Counted from the first letter of the stretch, positions 13,005-25,253 are shown. The stretch: DNA of 57,819 bases from Ophiocordyceps camponoti-saundersi (nom. inval.) (GCA_003339415.1 PDHQ01000224.1:1-57819), one strand, 5' to 3'. Made by a program: numbers and translations. The notes: generated from the sequence alone by a model not told the origin.

Positions 13005-15230
13005 AGTAAACTTATAAGGGATATTTAAAAATTCAAGTTTTATATTATAGAAGTTAACTATTTTAAGGTAATATTATATATAAGCTAAAAAGTAAGTAAA
13101 AACCTTTTTTAAATATAAGTAATTTAAAATTAGAAATTTAAAGATTTTTATAATTATAAAGCTATCCGCTTATTTCTAAAATTATATAATTTTATTTAGA
13201 TTTTTTATTATTATATTATTACCGCTATTAAGCCCTTAAACCGCCTTTTAAAGAAAAATACCGCTTTTAAGCTTAGATTAAAGTAAAAGAAAGCTTTTAA
13301 TAAGATAAAAAACTAGCTATATAAACGCTAATATTTACTTTCTTCTATCCGAAGCTTCTAACCTAACTTAAAACTAACGTCTTTTAGAGTATTACCGCTA
13401 ATATATATTTATAATAATAAAATAACTAAATATAAAAGCTTATAAGCTTTTTCTTAAAGATAATAAACCTAGCTTAACGCGCGTATTTAATTTAAAATTA
13501 TAAACTCCTCGCTATTATATAAAAGCTTTAAATATTTCTACTTAGAATTACTTAGTTAGAAATTTAATATAGTTATAAATTATAAGGCCTTAGTTTATTT
13601 TATAATAAAAAGACTACTCTTTATCTATTAAGTTTAATAGTTTAATTTCCTTACTTAGTTTAATATTTATTTCCTATACTAACTTAGCTAGCTAAATATA
13701 ATAGCTAAGGCCTTTTTATATAAAATAACTAAGCTTCTAACTATAAAAGCTTATAAGAGGAAAGAAAAGATACTTATAATAATTCCCCTAAAAAGCTTTA
13801 GATTTAAAGCTTTAACCTTAACTTTTATAATTATTTTAATTTACTTTAAAGAAAACTCTATAATATTAGGGGCGGAGTTAGTATAATTAATTTAAAAAGA
13901 GAATATAAGCTAAAACCTCGAATTTTATAATAATCTCCTTATTATATTTAAATAAGATAATTAGAAATAATTTTTCCTTTATACCGCCTTAATCTAAAAT
14001 ATATATAAGCTTGCTATCTTTACTTATAGTAAATAAAATAAAATTATTTAAATATTTTAATAAAGCTATTATTAGCTTAAGATAAAATAAAATATCTACT
14101 AATATATTTATAATTATTATAAATAATAAAGGAATAAGATATTATAAGATAAAACTTTAAGTTTATTATACCTTTTACTTATTCCGATTTTTATATAAAA
14201 GTATATTACTTATAATAAGAAAATAATATCGGAAAACTATTTTAGATATAATTATATTTAAACTTTTATTTATAAGCTAAGCTAAGTTATCGCTATATTA
14301 CTAAGTAAAAAAAATAATATAGCTAAGGTATTTATTAAATATAAGTTTTAATACCTTTATTTTCTTTTTAATATATTAAATATATAAATTCTTTATAACG
14401 CTAGTTTATTTATTTTAGAATTTCTTAGTAAAATTAACTAATTAATTAGTATTAAGTATTATTATAATAGCGCCTTATACTTTTAAATATAAGGAAATAT
14501 AAAAATAACTAACTAATATTTTAATTAAAAGCTAGAATTTTATATAAGTAAATATTAAGATAATTAAAATACTTTTCTTCCCGCTTTAGATTTCGCGTAT
14601 AACTCCTTATAATATATATTAATTAGTATAGCTCCGCTTATAATTCCTTTTAGAAAGAATATATAAAACCCCCTCTTAGTTACTAGCCCCTTAAATCCCT
14701 TAAATATTTTTAGCCTTATTACTATAGCTTATAAACTTATTACTTATATATAGGAAATATAATAATAAGCTTAAGCCGCTATTAAGGAAGCTTATTATAA
14801 GTAAGAAATATAAGCTAATAAAAAGTATTACTTAGTAAACTTTATAATTAGTAATAAAGTATTCCTTAGCTATAAAAGTTTCTTTATAACTATATTTATA
14901 ATACGCCTTAATATATAATAGTTAAAACTTTTAATAATTATTAAAAAATAAAGCTATAGCTATATTCTTAACCTGCTAAATAGCTATTAAATAATAAACT
15001 TATTTTACGCTAACTATTTTTAGAAAGCTATTATAAATCTTTTACTAAAATAAAAAATACTTTTTATTAAGCTAAAAGATATTAATAATATATTTAAGTA
15101 AGAAGTTAATTAAATCTTTTAATTTTATATAAGAAGATAACGCTATTAGTTAAAGTATTAAGTTTATTAATATAGTTATAACTTTAAGGAAATATAATAC
15201 CTTATTAGGAATTCCTAATATATACTTATA
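13005..15230 (+). pseudogene. pol: Pol of chromovirus no. 1, second part (RT end, RNase H, IN, chromodomain)
   Basis: Continuation of the interrupted pol gene. First comes the end of the RT thumb. RNase H lies near 13440-13700: a YKSFKHFYPEL-like stretch, then NIVINYKALVYF, which de-RIPs to the VVDHKAL motif, then a QVQWFDFLTQFN-like stretch. The second half of integrase lies near 14330-14680 (FLPALDFAYNS and a region like HTSIGMTPFE). A chromodomain lies near 15100-15225 (RRRRYQLKYRVYWYG-like). Integrase plus chromodomain places the element among chromoviruses, whose chromodomain directs insertion into heterochromatin. Dozens of TAA and TAG codons make it dead. Copy B follows immediately. 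Confidence 0.7.
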
Positions 15231-17091
15231 TATATATCTTTTATATATTTTATAAACTCCGCGCTTATAATAATATAGATACGGACTTTTTATTTTTATA
15301 TTATAAGCGGACTCCGCTCCCTTTATTACCTTATAATAATAACTAGCCGCGCCTAGAGTAACTTTAAGGGGGAGGGCGATATTATATAAGTTAATTATAA
15401 CCGCGAAAATTTTTTACTTAAAATATAACTTTACTCTAAATTATAATAATTTTAAACTTAAAAGTTTATTATATTTATTATTTTATTAGAAGCTAAGGTA
15501 AATATTAGTAAGATTATTTTAGGAAATATTTTTATCTTTATATAAGTAATTATCGAATAAATAGCGGAGTCTAAAAAAGTTTAGGGAGGTGCCCCCCTTA
15601 CTTTAATTTTATTAGTTAGTAATATCTCCTTAGCTATTATAGCCGTAGTTTCCTTTTTTTTATAGCTTTAGGGGGAGCAGAATTTCTCTAATATAAGCTA
15701 TAATTATAGCTAAAGCGCTAGAGAAAATTATTAAAAAGTAAGTTTTTAAGTAATATAAGCAGTAGCTTATAATTTATTTTAACTTTATAGCTACTCCGCT
15801 CTAAATTTAAAGCCTTAAAATAATTATAATAAGTATTAATTATAAACTCTATAAGTAAAGCTAAGCTTTTATAATAAGGAAATTACTTAGCGGTAATATT
15901 ATAGTAATATTTTAAAATATTATTTATAAGCTTCGGTCTAATTTAAGGTAGCTTTATACCGCTTTTAGAGAAAAAATATACTTAATTAGTAAAAGTTATA
16001 CTCTTATTATAAAAAAAGTACTAATATAAGCCTTATAATAAAATAATAAGGAAGCTTTTTATAAAAAGATTAAGTTATTAAATAAGGTTTTAATAATATA
16101 ACTATATATAAAAAAATATTATTTTAAAACTTAGCGAAGCTTTTTAATAATTATTATTAATAATATAGTAAATATAAACCGGATTTATAATAAAAGTATA
16201 ATAATATAAGCGGAGATTTTTAACGCTAAATTATATATATTAAAAACTTAACCTTAATAATATTTTAAATATTATTAATTTAAATATATCGCTAAATATT
16301 ATATAATAAAGCTATAATATAATAAATACTTTATTATTTTATATATAAAAGGTAAGTTTACTTACCTTATAGCTTATAAGAAAAAACTATATTATTATCT
16401 TTTTTATTAGAAATCTTACTTTAAGTAAAGTTAACTTTACTTTAAGATAAAAGTAATATAGGATTAGGCGAAGGATATATATATTACTTAACTTTAGAGG
16501 TTTATAAACCGGAACTCTATATATATTACCCCTCCTTCTTTTTTTTAGCGCCGATTAGAAATTAGTAATAGCTAGGGCGGAAATATTAGAGAGCGAATAT
16601 AATAATACCTCCTTTTCTAAATCTAATTTTATACTTATCCGTAGCTTTATTATAATAATCTAGCTATTTTTTAAGATTAGCTATTATAAGGTTTATTATA
16701 AGATAATAAAACCTTTATATATTCCTAAGCTATACTAATAAGGCCTTAATAAATTAGATTATTAAGGCCGCCTTAATTAAATATAAGGATTTAGTTTATA
16801 GCGATAATAATAGCTAAGAGGATAAGTAAGTAATATAAACTTTATATTAGACCTAATTTACGTATATTTTTATTACCGCGGAGTCTGCTTTAGAGAAAAT
16901 ATAAGCTTCTAATTACTAATTAATATTTAACTTATTAAATATATAGAGTGCTAGGTATAAGCGGGGTTTAGCCTAAAGCTAAGGTAATATTTAAAGGGAG
17001 GGTTTTACTCCGGGTTTTTTAGTTTTTCCCCTTTTTAGAATATATATAAGATAGTTCTAAGCTATATAAAGTATACTAGCGTAGAATTTAT
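15231..17091 (+). mobile_element. Half-LINE family, copy B (reference copy)
   Basis: Full length, 1861 bp. It has a perfect 15-bp target duplication, TAATATATACTTATA, at 15216-15230 and 17092-17106. It begins just before the CTCCGCGC signature, carries a single RIPed ORF1, the G/C-run motif (16996-17032), TTCTAAGCTATATAAAG, and a short ATTTAT tail. Gypsy coding sequence resumes on the far side in sense. Copies A, B, C, E and F share the same 5' start, so the short length is the element's own and not random truncation. Confidence 0.85.
15955..16400 (+). pseudogene. LINE-type ORF1 (gag-like) of the half-LINE, copy B
   Basis: One frame runs through this interval with stops only of RIP type. At 16261-16302 it reads Tyr-Phe-Lys-Tyr-x4-Tyr-Ile-Ala-Lys-x-Tyr, which de-RIPs to Cys-x2-Cys-x4-His-x4-Cys preceded by Arg-Pro-x-Gln. 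A second Cys-x2-Cys-like group follows. Just before it lies a Lys-rich helix (KEAFYKKIKLLNKV). This layout is that of ORF1 proteins of non-LTR retrotransposons, RNA-binding chaperones of the retroelement particle. The same reading is obtained from copies C and E. No endonuclease or reverse transcriptase motif is seen in the remaining 0.7 kb. Confidence 0.6.
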
Positions 17092-17304
17092 TAATATATA
17101 CTTATAGCTTTTAAGAACTTTTATAACCGCTTTTTAGCTACTATTAGCTTATTAGTTAATTTTTAATATTAAATTAAAGCTATTATTATAATTTATAATT
17201 ATAAGGATAATAATAAAATAATATTATAATTTCCTTAAATAATCTTTTATATAATAAATATTATTAATTTTTATAAGTATATTAAAACTTTTATAAAGGG
17301 GTAA
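17092..17304 (+). other. 3' untranslated segment of chromovirus no. 1
   Basis: Short gypsy-derived stretch between copy B and the 3' LTR. A purine run AAAGGGG at 17296-17302 directly precedes the LTR and is the likely polypurine tract. Confidence 0.5.
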
Positions 17305-17320
17305 TATTATATACTAATAT

Positions 17321-17480
17321 TAGGGTTTAAAATTAGTTAGTTTTTTATTAGTTAGGACTAACTAAAAAAAGTTTAGACTAAAAATATATACCTTTTAGTT
17401 AGTTTTTAGTTAGTTACTCTAAGGACTTTAGTTAGTCTTTAAATATAGTAACTAACTAACTAAAGATTAAAGACTAAAAA
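17321..17480 (+). repeat. Left TIR and subterminal TTAGTTAG array
   Basis: A 20-bp terminal repeat followed by at least ten TTAGTTAG or CTAACTAA units in alternating orientation. In hAT elements such subterminal repeats are usually transposase-binding sites. Confidence 0.7.
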
Positions 17481-18649
17481 GACTGAATTTTTAGTTAGCT
17501 TATGTAAGCCGTTTTAATTAGAAACAAATACTATAATATAAAGCTTCTTAGAAGCTATATAATACTTCTAAATTTACCTTAATTAAGCTATTTATTATAG
17601 AGTAATTAATTCTTTAGTTTAAAAGGCTAGGATAAATACTTATTTTAAAAAAAGAAAGAATTTTATTAAATTCTTATATAAAATAGTAAAATAAGTTAAA
17701 ATAAATAGCTACTTACGTTTAACTTTATATAAGTTCTGTAATTTTTTTCTTATCTATATAGGTAATATTAGTCTTTAAATTAAATCTTATATAAAAATAG
17801 CTAAAGTCTCTTAGCTAAAATCTTTTTTTATAATTCTAATAATTAGTAATATTATAAGTAAAAATTCTATTACTAATAATAAGAAAATCTATTATTAGGT
17901 AATTTTATTTTTATATTTTTAGGTCCCTTATTAGAGGAGTTTTTTTTAAAGAAAATTAATTTTATTACTCTTAGTAAAGATTTATATAATAAAAAGTATA
18001 CTAGTAAGGAAAAAAGAGGAAAAAATAGGAAAGAATTAATAACTAAAGATTTAAAAGGCTTACTAAGCGAAAAATAAGATTATAAGTAGATTAGGGCTTA
18101 TTTTATATAATAAGATTTTATTTAAAATTTTATCTTATACTAATCTTTTCTTAATTAAATATTAGCTTTTAAGAAATTTAGTATAAGGTAGGAAGTTTAT
18201 AGCTTTTTATCTATACCCTATAAATTATTATATAATTAGAAAAATAAGATTCCTTCTATAGTAAAATTAAGCCTTTTTATATATTAAAAAATACTCTTAT
18301 AAGTATTTTAATTAGAAAGATATTAATTCTTAAATTAAATTACTTTTTTTTACTAACATTTTTATATAAATTTAAAGAAAATATATAAAATAAAACTAAA
18401 GTTAATAAAAGATATTTTAGGGCTAGTAGTACTTTTAAAAATTATATATATATTTTATTATTATTTATATAGTATAATTTTTACTTATAAATATATTCTT
18501 AAAAACTTTTTATTAAAAATATTACTTTATTTTTAGTATTTTTTAAAAAAGCGGGGAAAATAGCTATAATTATATAAAAAAAAACTGTTAAGAGGCGTTT
18601 TAGCCGAATAATAAGGTAAAAATATATATAAAATAATTAAAGCTAAAGA

Positions 18650-18834
18650 TTAATTTTTTAATCTTTAGTTAGTTACTAACTAACTAAAGACTAAAAGTAA
18701 CTAACTAAAATTAGTTACTATAAGGACTTTAGTTAGTTAGTAACTAATTTAGTCCCTAAAAATAAAGACTTTAGTTAGTTAGTCTTAACTAATTAAAAAA
18801 AAACTAAAAAGTTACTAACTAATTTTAAACCTTA
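18650..18834 (-). repeat. Right TIR and subterminal TTAGTTAG array
   Basis: Mirror image of the left end: alternating TTAGTTAG and CTAACTAA units and then the inverted 20-bp terminus ending TTAAACCTTA. Confidence 0.7.
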
Positions 18835-19699
18835 GCTAATACTTATAAGAATTTCCTTTAAATATTTAACGGTAATTTCTAAGGATTTTTAATTATAATT
18901 ATATAATTTATAAAAACCTTATTATAAAATTACTCGGAAAAGACTTTAGGAGAAACTATTAGGAAATATAATCGCTTCCTTATTAGGATTTTACTATACC
19001 CTCTCTTATCCCTATTAATATATACCCTTATATATTTTACTAAGATTTCGCTTACGAGAGTTTTTCCTCTTTTTCTTTCCCTTCTCTTTAGCTTAGAATC
19101 TTTATTTATAATACTAATACTATTATTTACTTAACGTATCCTAGCTATAATACTATACGCTTTATTATACCTTATATAACTCGCTTTTAAAACTAACTTT
19201 TATAAGTAGAGGACTATTTCTTAGATATCTCCTTTACTCTTTTTTTAAACTATCTAGCTTATACTAAAATAGTCCCCTTTATTAGAACCTTAGAGGCCGC
19301 TTAACGCAGTCTTACTTCTTAAGAAAAGATATTTTAAAATTTTATTACTAATTTTTTTTAAGAATAAGAAATTAATAATTATTAGGATATTCTAATTTTT
19401 AAAAGAAACCTTGCTAACTTAGCTATAAGTTCTTAATATAAGTATTACTTATAAATATTAAACTTTAACTAAGATAAAAATATTAAACTTTTAAATATTA
19501 TTAAATTAAAAAAATAACTTATAATTTAGAAATATTAAAATTAGCTTAAAAATATTAAAAACTCCTTTCTTATAGCTTTTAAAGAATATTATAAAAATAA
19601 AAATAAGATTAAGCTTTAAATAATATATACCTAGATCTTTATATATATTTAAAATCTTATAAATATAGCTTATTTATTAAGAAATAAACTTAACTTATA

Positions 19700-20330
19700 A
19701 ATAATTAGCTTATATTTAAAGATTAATTATATAACTTTCTTAAAAACCTTAGAAACTAAATAATAATAATAGTAATTACCTTTTAAGATATTAGGTAATA
19801 AGATAACTAAATACCTTATAACTTTTATATTTACTTAAAGGGCTTAGAAAGATATTTTAATACTTATCCCTTTAAAGAACTTTTTTTAAATTACTTTTTC
19901 TAACTACTCTCTTAGCTATATATTAAGATTTTAAGATAATATTAGCCGGATACCCTTAACTATTAAGAGATAGTTTCCTTAGCTTAATAAATCTAAAACT
20001 TTAGTTTAGGTAGATTTTATAAATATTATTATAATAGCTTAAAAAAGTAATAATAAACTAATTTTTATTCGGGCTATTAGCGTTATAATAACCCCTTTAA
20101 ACCTTATAAATAATATAGCGGTTATAACTACTTAAGAGAAAATAAAGAGAAATAAAATCTTTCTAATAAGAAATAAAACCCCCTTACTTATTTTTATTAT
20201 AAGAAGAAAGGTTATAAGGAATCCGATTATTAATTTAAATACCTAAAGAAAGCGAAGGCTACGAGGACTAAATAAACCTAAGCTAGTTTATTAAAAAAGC
20301 CTTTAAAAACCTTAAAAATATTAATATAAA
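19700..20330 (+). pseudogene. gag: Gag of chromovirus no. 2
   Basis: RIPed capsid/nucleocapsid gene. At 20189-20230 the frame reads Tyr-Phe-Tyr-Tyr-Lys-Lys-Lys-Gly-Tyr-Lys-Glu-Ser-Asp-Tyr, which de-RIPs to Cys-x2-Cys-x4-His-x4-Cys. Basic residues follow (KKAKATRT). Stops are TAA and TAG only. Protease-like sequence with an Asp-Thr-x-Ser pattern lies near 20415, but it lacks a clear Gly and I do not call it with confidence. Confidence 0.6.
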
Positions 20331-20899
20331 AGTCCCTTTACCGATATCCTTAATAGTAGAAACTTTTAAGATTTTTAATATTTTCTAAATAAAACTTACC
20401 CCCCTTTTAGTTTTTATAGAATTTAATACTTATAGCGAAATTAATTTTATTAACCTTCTTTTATAAGATAATACTTATTATTACTTTTAGATAATAATTT
20501 TTTATTTTTAATAAAAGGAATTAGTAGATATATTATAGTTAATAAGCTTTAGGAAATATTAATTATATTTTATAATATAAATAGTATTTAAAAAATACTA
20601 GTTTATTATTACCTTAATATTCTTAATATAGTAATAAATAATAATTTTATTATTTTAAAAATATTTACCTAAATAGCTAAATAAATTTACCTATCTCTTA
20701 ATATTTATAAATAATAATATAAGTTATTTTAATTATTATAAACTTACCTCCTTAATATAGAAAAATTTATTTAAGAAGTAAAATAATACCTTTATATTTT
20801 TTAGGTTATATTAAACTTAATACCTCCCTTTTTTATAGATAATAAAAACTCGAAGCTACTTTTAATATTAAAAGTTAAATTACTACTAACTTTCGCTAA

Positions 20900-21900
20900 A
20901 TTTAAAAATAAATTCTTTAAATTAAAAACATTAATCTTTTTGAATAAAAAAGACGCTATCTATACTATTAACTTAATCGATAACGCTATACCTCCTTAGG
21001 GTCTTATTTACCCTCTCTCCTAAACTAATTTTAAAGTTTTTCGGGAATACCTTAATAATATTTTTAGAAAAAGTTAAATTTAAGAATATTAAAGCCTTAG
21101 CGGTACTTTAGTCTTTTTTAATTTAAAGAAAAATAAAAAATTATAACTTTATATAAACTATTAAGGTTTTAATAAAGTAATAATTAAGAATTCTTACTCT
21201 CTCCCTCTTTCTTAAAAATTATAAACTAAGTTTAAAGCGCTATAATCTTCTCTAAAATTAACTTTTAATATACTTATTATTATATTTATATTTAAAAAGG
21301 TAATAAATAGAAGATAGCTTTCTATTTATAATATAGCTATTTTAAATATCTTATTATTCTTTTTAGTTTTATAAATACCTTAGTAACTTTTTAATATTAT
21401 ATTAACTAAGTATTAAAAACCTTAATTAATATTATTTATATTATTTATTTAGTTAATATCTTAATTTACTTTAAAATAATAAAAAATTATACTTAATACT
21501 TTTATAAAATCTTAGCGAAATTCTAAAAAGCTAACTTATATATAAATATTATTAAATATATTTTTTATAAAAAAGCGGTTAAGTTTCTTAAATATATTAT
21601 AAGTATATATAGTATTTTTATAAACTTTAAAAGGATTTAAGTAATTATAAACTTAAAGGAGCTATACTCGTTTTATAATTTTTAAGTTTTCCTAAGTTTT
21701 AATAACTATTACTAGCGTTTTATACCGTAATATTTTAATATTATCGCTCCCCTAACTAATATATTTAAAAGAAGCGAAAATAGTAAAAAACTTAATTAAT
21801 ATAAACTTAACTTATTTTAATAGTTAGCGTTTCTAAAACTTAAAAAGGTATTTACTAAAGCCCCGCTATTTATATATTTTAATTCTAAAAAATAAATATA
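20900..21900 (+). pseudogene. pol: Reverse transcriptase of chromovirus no. 2
   Basis: Opens with the gypsy RT entry motif near 20960-21050 (IDLIDNAIPPWG..YPLSP, then an FREYLDD-like stretch). The palm box is at 21446-21475: Tyr-Leu-Val-Asn-Ile-Leu-Ile-Tyr where gypsy elements have Tyr-x-Asp-Asp. It is followed by an EEHTQHVYKVLAKLQKANL-like helix and a CVFYKKAVKFLGYVIS-like motif. The Val codon (GTT) cannot come from an Asp codon by RIP, because it needs an A-to-T transversion. The copy may therefore have been defective before or besides RIP. Confidence 0.75.
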
Positions 21901-22899
21901 TATTAAAAATAATATATTAAGTATTATTATAGCTTTTTTCTTTTTATAATATAATAATTAAAGATAATATCTTATTATTATTTACTAGTTATAAAAATTT
22001 AATAGTTCTAAAGTTTATTATATAATAGCTAAAAAAGAATTTTTTACTATTATTAAATCTTTTAAATATTAGCGCTATTATATAAAAAAATTAATATTTT
22101 TAGTTAAAGTAATCTTAGATTACTTAAACTTATAATTAATTATATAATAATTAAATTTAAACTGCTATTAATAATATTAGGTAACTTACTTATTACTTTT
22201 TAATTTTTATATCTTTTATAAGCTAAGCTATAATAACCTTATTAATAGCTTTTTAAGAAAACTATAATATATACTTAAAGTAAGTTAAAATAAGCTTAAT
22301 AATAAAAAAGTTAAATATTTTATATAAAAAAATAAAAAAATAATAAATAATATATTATATATATTATAATATTATAATATTATACTAAACTAATTATTAA
22401 ACCCCTTACTTAAAAATAGCTATATATTTCTTATACTAAGTTTTAATAATTTTAGTCTTAACTTAATACTTTAAAAGCTAAACTTTAAAAAAAGTAATAG
22501 CTTAAAAACGCCTTTTAAAGCTTAATATATTAGCTCCCCTCTTTACTTTATTATAGTAAAGTTAAGGTAAAAATCTTTAGCTATAATAATAAAAAGGTAT
22601 TAAGCTTAATAAGATTTAATAAGGAAAGTAAAAATTATAAATAATTAACCTAAATAATCTTATTTATTATAAGAACTATAATATAATATAATAAAAAGTT
22701 ATATTAAAGTAATAATTACTTTTAATATATTATAATAACTTATTAACAGGTTATTTTTATATAGAATATACTTAAGACCTCTTTATTAGGAAATTCTATT
22801 AGGAGGTAATATATAAAAATATTAAATCTTATATTAAGTTTTATTAAATTTACTAAGAGGTCGCTTCTTAAAAGCACCGCTTATATAAAAAGCTTAATT

Positions 22900-23800
22900 T
22901 GCTATTAATTTTATTAAAACCTTTAGTAAAACTATTTTTAGACTTTATTACTAGTTTATTAGAATTTATATAGTTAAATAAATAAGTTAATAATATCCTT
23001 ATAATTATTAACTAATTTATAAAATTCTTACTCTTATTTCCTATTTTAGATATAATTAAAGTAAGGGACTTAGCTAAGCTTTTTTACTAGGAGGTAAAAC
23101 TTTATTATAATTTTTTATAAAATATTATATCTAATAAAAGTAGCTTATTTATTAGTTATTTTTAGTTAAAGCTTTATTTACTATTTAAAATTAAAAGATA
23201 GTTATTAATTATATTTTACTTTTAAACTAATAAGTTATTAAAAAAGATAAACTAAGTAATATAATATTACCTTTATTACTTTATAAAATATAAATATATA
23301 TTATAGCTTTAATTATTATTAATAGCTTAGTTTATAATAAATAATATAAAGCACTTTATATAAGAGTCTCGCTAAATATAGTACTTTATAAGTATTATCC
23401 TAAGTTTTATATTTTTACTAATATCCCCCTTAAAGTAACTCTTAAAGTAAAGGCTAAATTAAAGAAAATAGGAAACTTATACTAATAACTTATAAATTAC
23501 TAAAAATATATTATTAAAAGGTAAGCGAAATATTATAATAAAAACTATATACTTTAATTATTTAAAATAAGTAATTTAATTAGCTTTTCTATTAAGAATA
23601 ATAATTTTAAAAGTAAGAAAAAAAAACTCCTCCCTTATTATATTAAACCTTTTTATATTCTTTAAAAGATTAGTTTTTAAGTATACTGCCTCGCTTAACT
23701 AGTAAAATATAGCCGCCTTTATAATATTTTTTATATCTCTCTCTTTAAACTATAATACCTCTAAGATCCCTAAAACTTATTTATTTCCCTCCCTATATTA
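22900..23800 (+). pseudogene. pol: Integrase of chromovirus no. 2
   Basis: The catalytic core reads DFITGLPE-like near 22938 (first catalytic Asp), then a WEVKLYYDF..NIVSNRGSLFIS-like stretch at about 23090-23150 (second Asp context). An STVFYPQTNGQLERQN-like stretch, which contains the catalytic Glu, lies at about 23200-23270. The C-terminal HNVFHISLFKLYH motif lies near 23720-23770. All Cys, His, Gln and Trp codons are RIPed. The order and spacing are those of Ty3/gypsy integrases. Confidence 0.7.
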
Positions 23801-23819
23801 AATTTAAAAAAAGATAATA

Positions 23820-24000
23820 GGGAATAGGAAATTTAAAAAGTTAAAAGCTAGAAGATAATAGATAATAAAGTCTATTGCCTAATTAAATAAAAAAGATAGC
23901 TATCGGAGTATAATTAATAGGTTAATATTAATAATATAGTAAATATATCCCGATTTATTAATAAGTTTCGGAAATCTATTAAAAATATAAAAAAGTTTAT
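23820..24000 (+). pseudogene. Chromodomain at the C-terminus of chromovirus no. 2
   Basis: De-RIPs to EWEI.KVE, then VYCLIKWKRW, then a YNQWV..-type ending: the three conserved blocks of a retrotransposon chromodomain, fused to the end of integrase. Such domains bind histone H3K9 methylation or related heterochromatin marks, which fits the dense nest of elements here. Confidence 0.55.
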
Positions 24001-24010
24001 TTTTTATAAA

Positions 24011-25131
24011 CTCTTATATTAATTACTTACTATACTTTTATTTATTTACTTTACTTAATATAGGGTTTTTTAATCTTACTTAAATAATAAATTAATAATT
24101 CCCCTTCCTCCTTAATAGCTTATTTAGTTACTACCTTTTAAGTAAAAAGAAATCTAATTATAACTTATAACTAATTAGCCTCCGCTTTTTTAGTAATTAT
24201 CTCTCTTATAAGATCTTTTTCTTCTTATCCTTAATATTAATAAAGGAATATTACCTTATATTTATAAAAAGTATAAACGCGCTTATTTATTTCTTAATCT
24301 CCTCTTTTTATATTTTTATTTTATAGTTGTAAAGTAAGGCTATTACTTTAGTAATATATAACTAAGTATATATTAATATAGCGGTTTATTTACTATACTT
24401 ATTATCCCTTAGTTCTAATTTAAAAAGAAAGTTTATATCTTATATATAAACTTTCTTAAGTTTTTTTAAATCTCCTAAAGCTACCCTTATATTACTAGCA
24501 AAATATAGCCGAATTATACTAAATATAAGCTTGTTTTATATAAGTAACGCCTAACGCTTATATATTATAATATAATATATGTTTTAAGCTTTATTTTTTC
24601 TTTTAATAATATTACTTAGCTAAAACTCCCTTATATAAGCACTAAGTATAATATTAAAAAACCTAGCTAAATATTAGCTTAGTTTAATAAACTCCTCTTA
24701 TAGCGTTTTTATAATAATAAACCTATATAAGCTTATTTAATAGCTAGCTTACTTTTTAATATTAATATATAATTATTTAATAACTTTTAAAAATATTATT
24801 AAATTCGCCTAGTCTCTAAGTATAAGCGCCGAAACCTTATAATAAATAGCTTTATATTTTATATAAAAGTTATACTTTCTTACCTTAATAATAATATAAT
24901 ATTATTAATAATAAAAGGCTTTAATTTATTTATAAAAGATATATATTAGTTTAATTTAAAATAAAAATAAGTAAAATATTAGATAATTTTAAAATAAATA
25001 ACTTATTTATAAATAAGATATATAGCTTTTTTAAACTTTTTTACGCGCGGCGCGCGTTTTTCTCCCCTTATCCTTACTTAACTACTACTTTAATTATAAC
25101 TCCCCCCCTTTATAAGCGCTAATAGTATATC

Positions 25132-25133
<2 letters not shown>
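24011..25133. other. Unclassified RIPed DNA
   Basis: About 1.1 kb without recognisable domain. Near its end lie a perfect CpG-rich hairpin (25043-25057), a T-run, CTCCCC and then the TTA array, possibly the 3' end of another plus-strand non-LTR element. Confidence 0.5.
25043..25057. other. CpG hairpin, 7-bp stem with single central base
   Basis: ACGCGCG-G-CGCGCGT is an almost pure CpG palindrome in a sea of AT. A T-run and CTCCCC follow, much like the hairpin plus GGTTTTTCCCC motif at the ends of the LINEs. Its survival shows that CpG is not a RIP target here. Confidence 0.6.

Positions 25134-25216
<83 letters not shown>
25134..25216. repeat. TTA trinucleotide array
   Basis: Pure ATT/TTA repeat of about 83 bp, 38 bases upstream of copy C. 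It may be an expanded tail of a retroelement that ends near 25133. Confidence 0.95.
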
Positions 25217-25253
25217 GTAAATATATTATTATCGGAAGCCTCTTAAAAAAAAA

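Larger units (their letters stand above)
17321..18834. mobile_element. hAT-like DNA transposon, 1514 bp, probably non-autonomous
   Basis: Terminal inverted repeats TAGGGTTTAAAATTAGTTAG (left) and the complement of TAAGGTTTAAAATTAGTTAG (right) differ at one RIP-type site. The flanking 8-mers are ACTAATAT (17313-17320) and GCTAATAC (18835-18842). They differ only by one G/A and one C/T change, as expected of an 8-bp target duplication after RIP; 8 bp is typical of the hAT superfamily. Both ends carry many copies of AGTTAGTTAGT/ACTAACTAACT in both orientations. The middle (17480-18640) shows no transposase motif that I could recognise. Confidence 0.75.
8785..19152 (+). mobile_element. Ty3/gypsy chromovirus no. 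1, with nested insertions
   Basis: Complete LTR retrotransposon on the plus strand, saturated with RIP mutations. Order: 5' LTR (8785-9099), gag with CCHC knuckle, reverse transcriptase with a YIDD box mutated to YINN, RNase H, integrase, chromodomain, 3' LTR. Three later insertions split it: half-LINE copy D in the reverse transcriptase, half-LINE copy B after the chromodomain, and a hAT-like element in the 3' LTR. Removing them leaves roughly 5.9 kb, normal for a chromovirus. Flanks TTATA (8780-8784) and CTATA (19153-19157) could be a 5-bp target duplication with one RIP change. Confidence 0.8.
17305..19152 (+). repeat. 3' LTR of chromovirus no. 1, split by a hAT-like element
   Basis: The LTR occupies 17305-17320 and 18843-19152. 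The two parts together match the 5' LTR at 8785-9099. The 1514-bp element between them carries its own target duplication. Confidence 0.7.
19158..24010 (+). mobile_element. Ty3/gypsy chromovirus no. 2 (interior, LTRs not identified)
   Basis: Plus-strand gypsy interior with gag knuckle, RT, integrase and chromodomain in the canonical order. It starts next to the 3' LTR of chromovirus no. 1. A matching LTR is not visible at its right end, so it may be a separate truncated copy or have a different LTR. It is saturated with RIP. Confidence 0.65.

Noticed and set aside
19158..24010. Using the LTR at 17305-19152 as the 5' LTR of chromovirus no. 2
   Set aside because: No primer-site-like sequence follows it, no matching LTR lies at the right end of no. 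2, and the same LTR pairs well with 8785-9099 around a complete interior.
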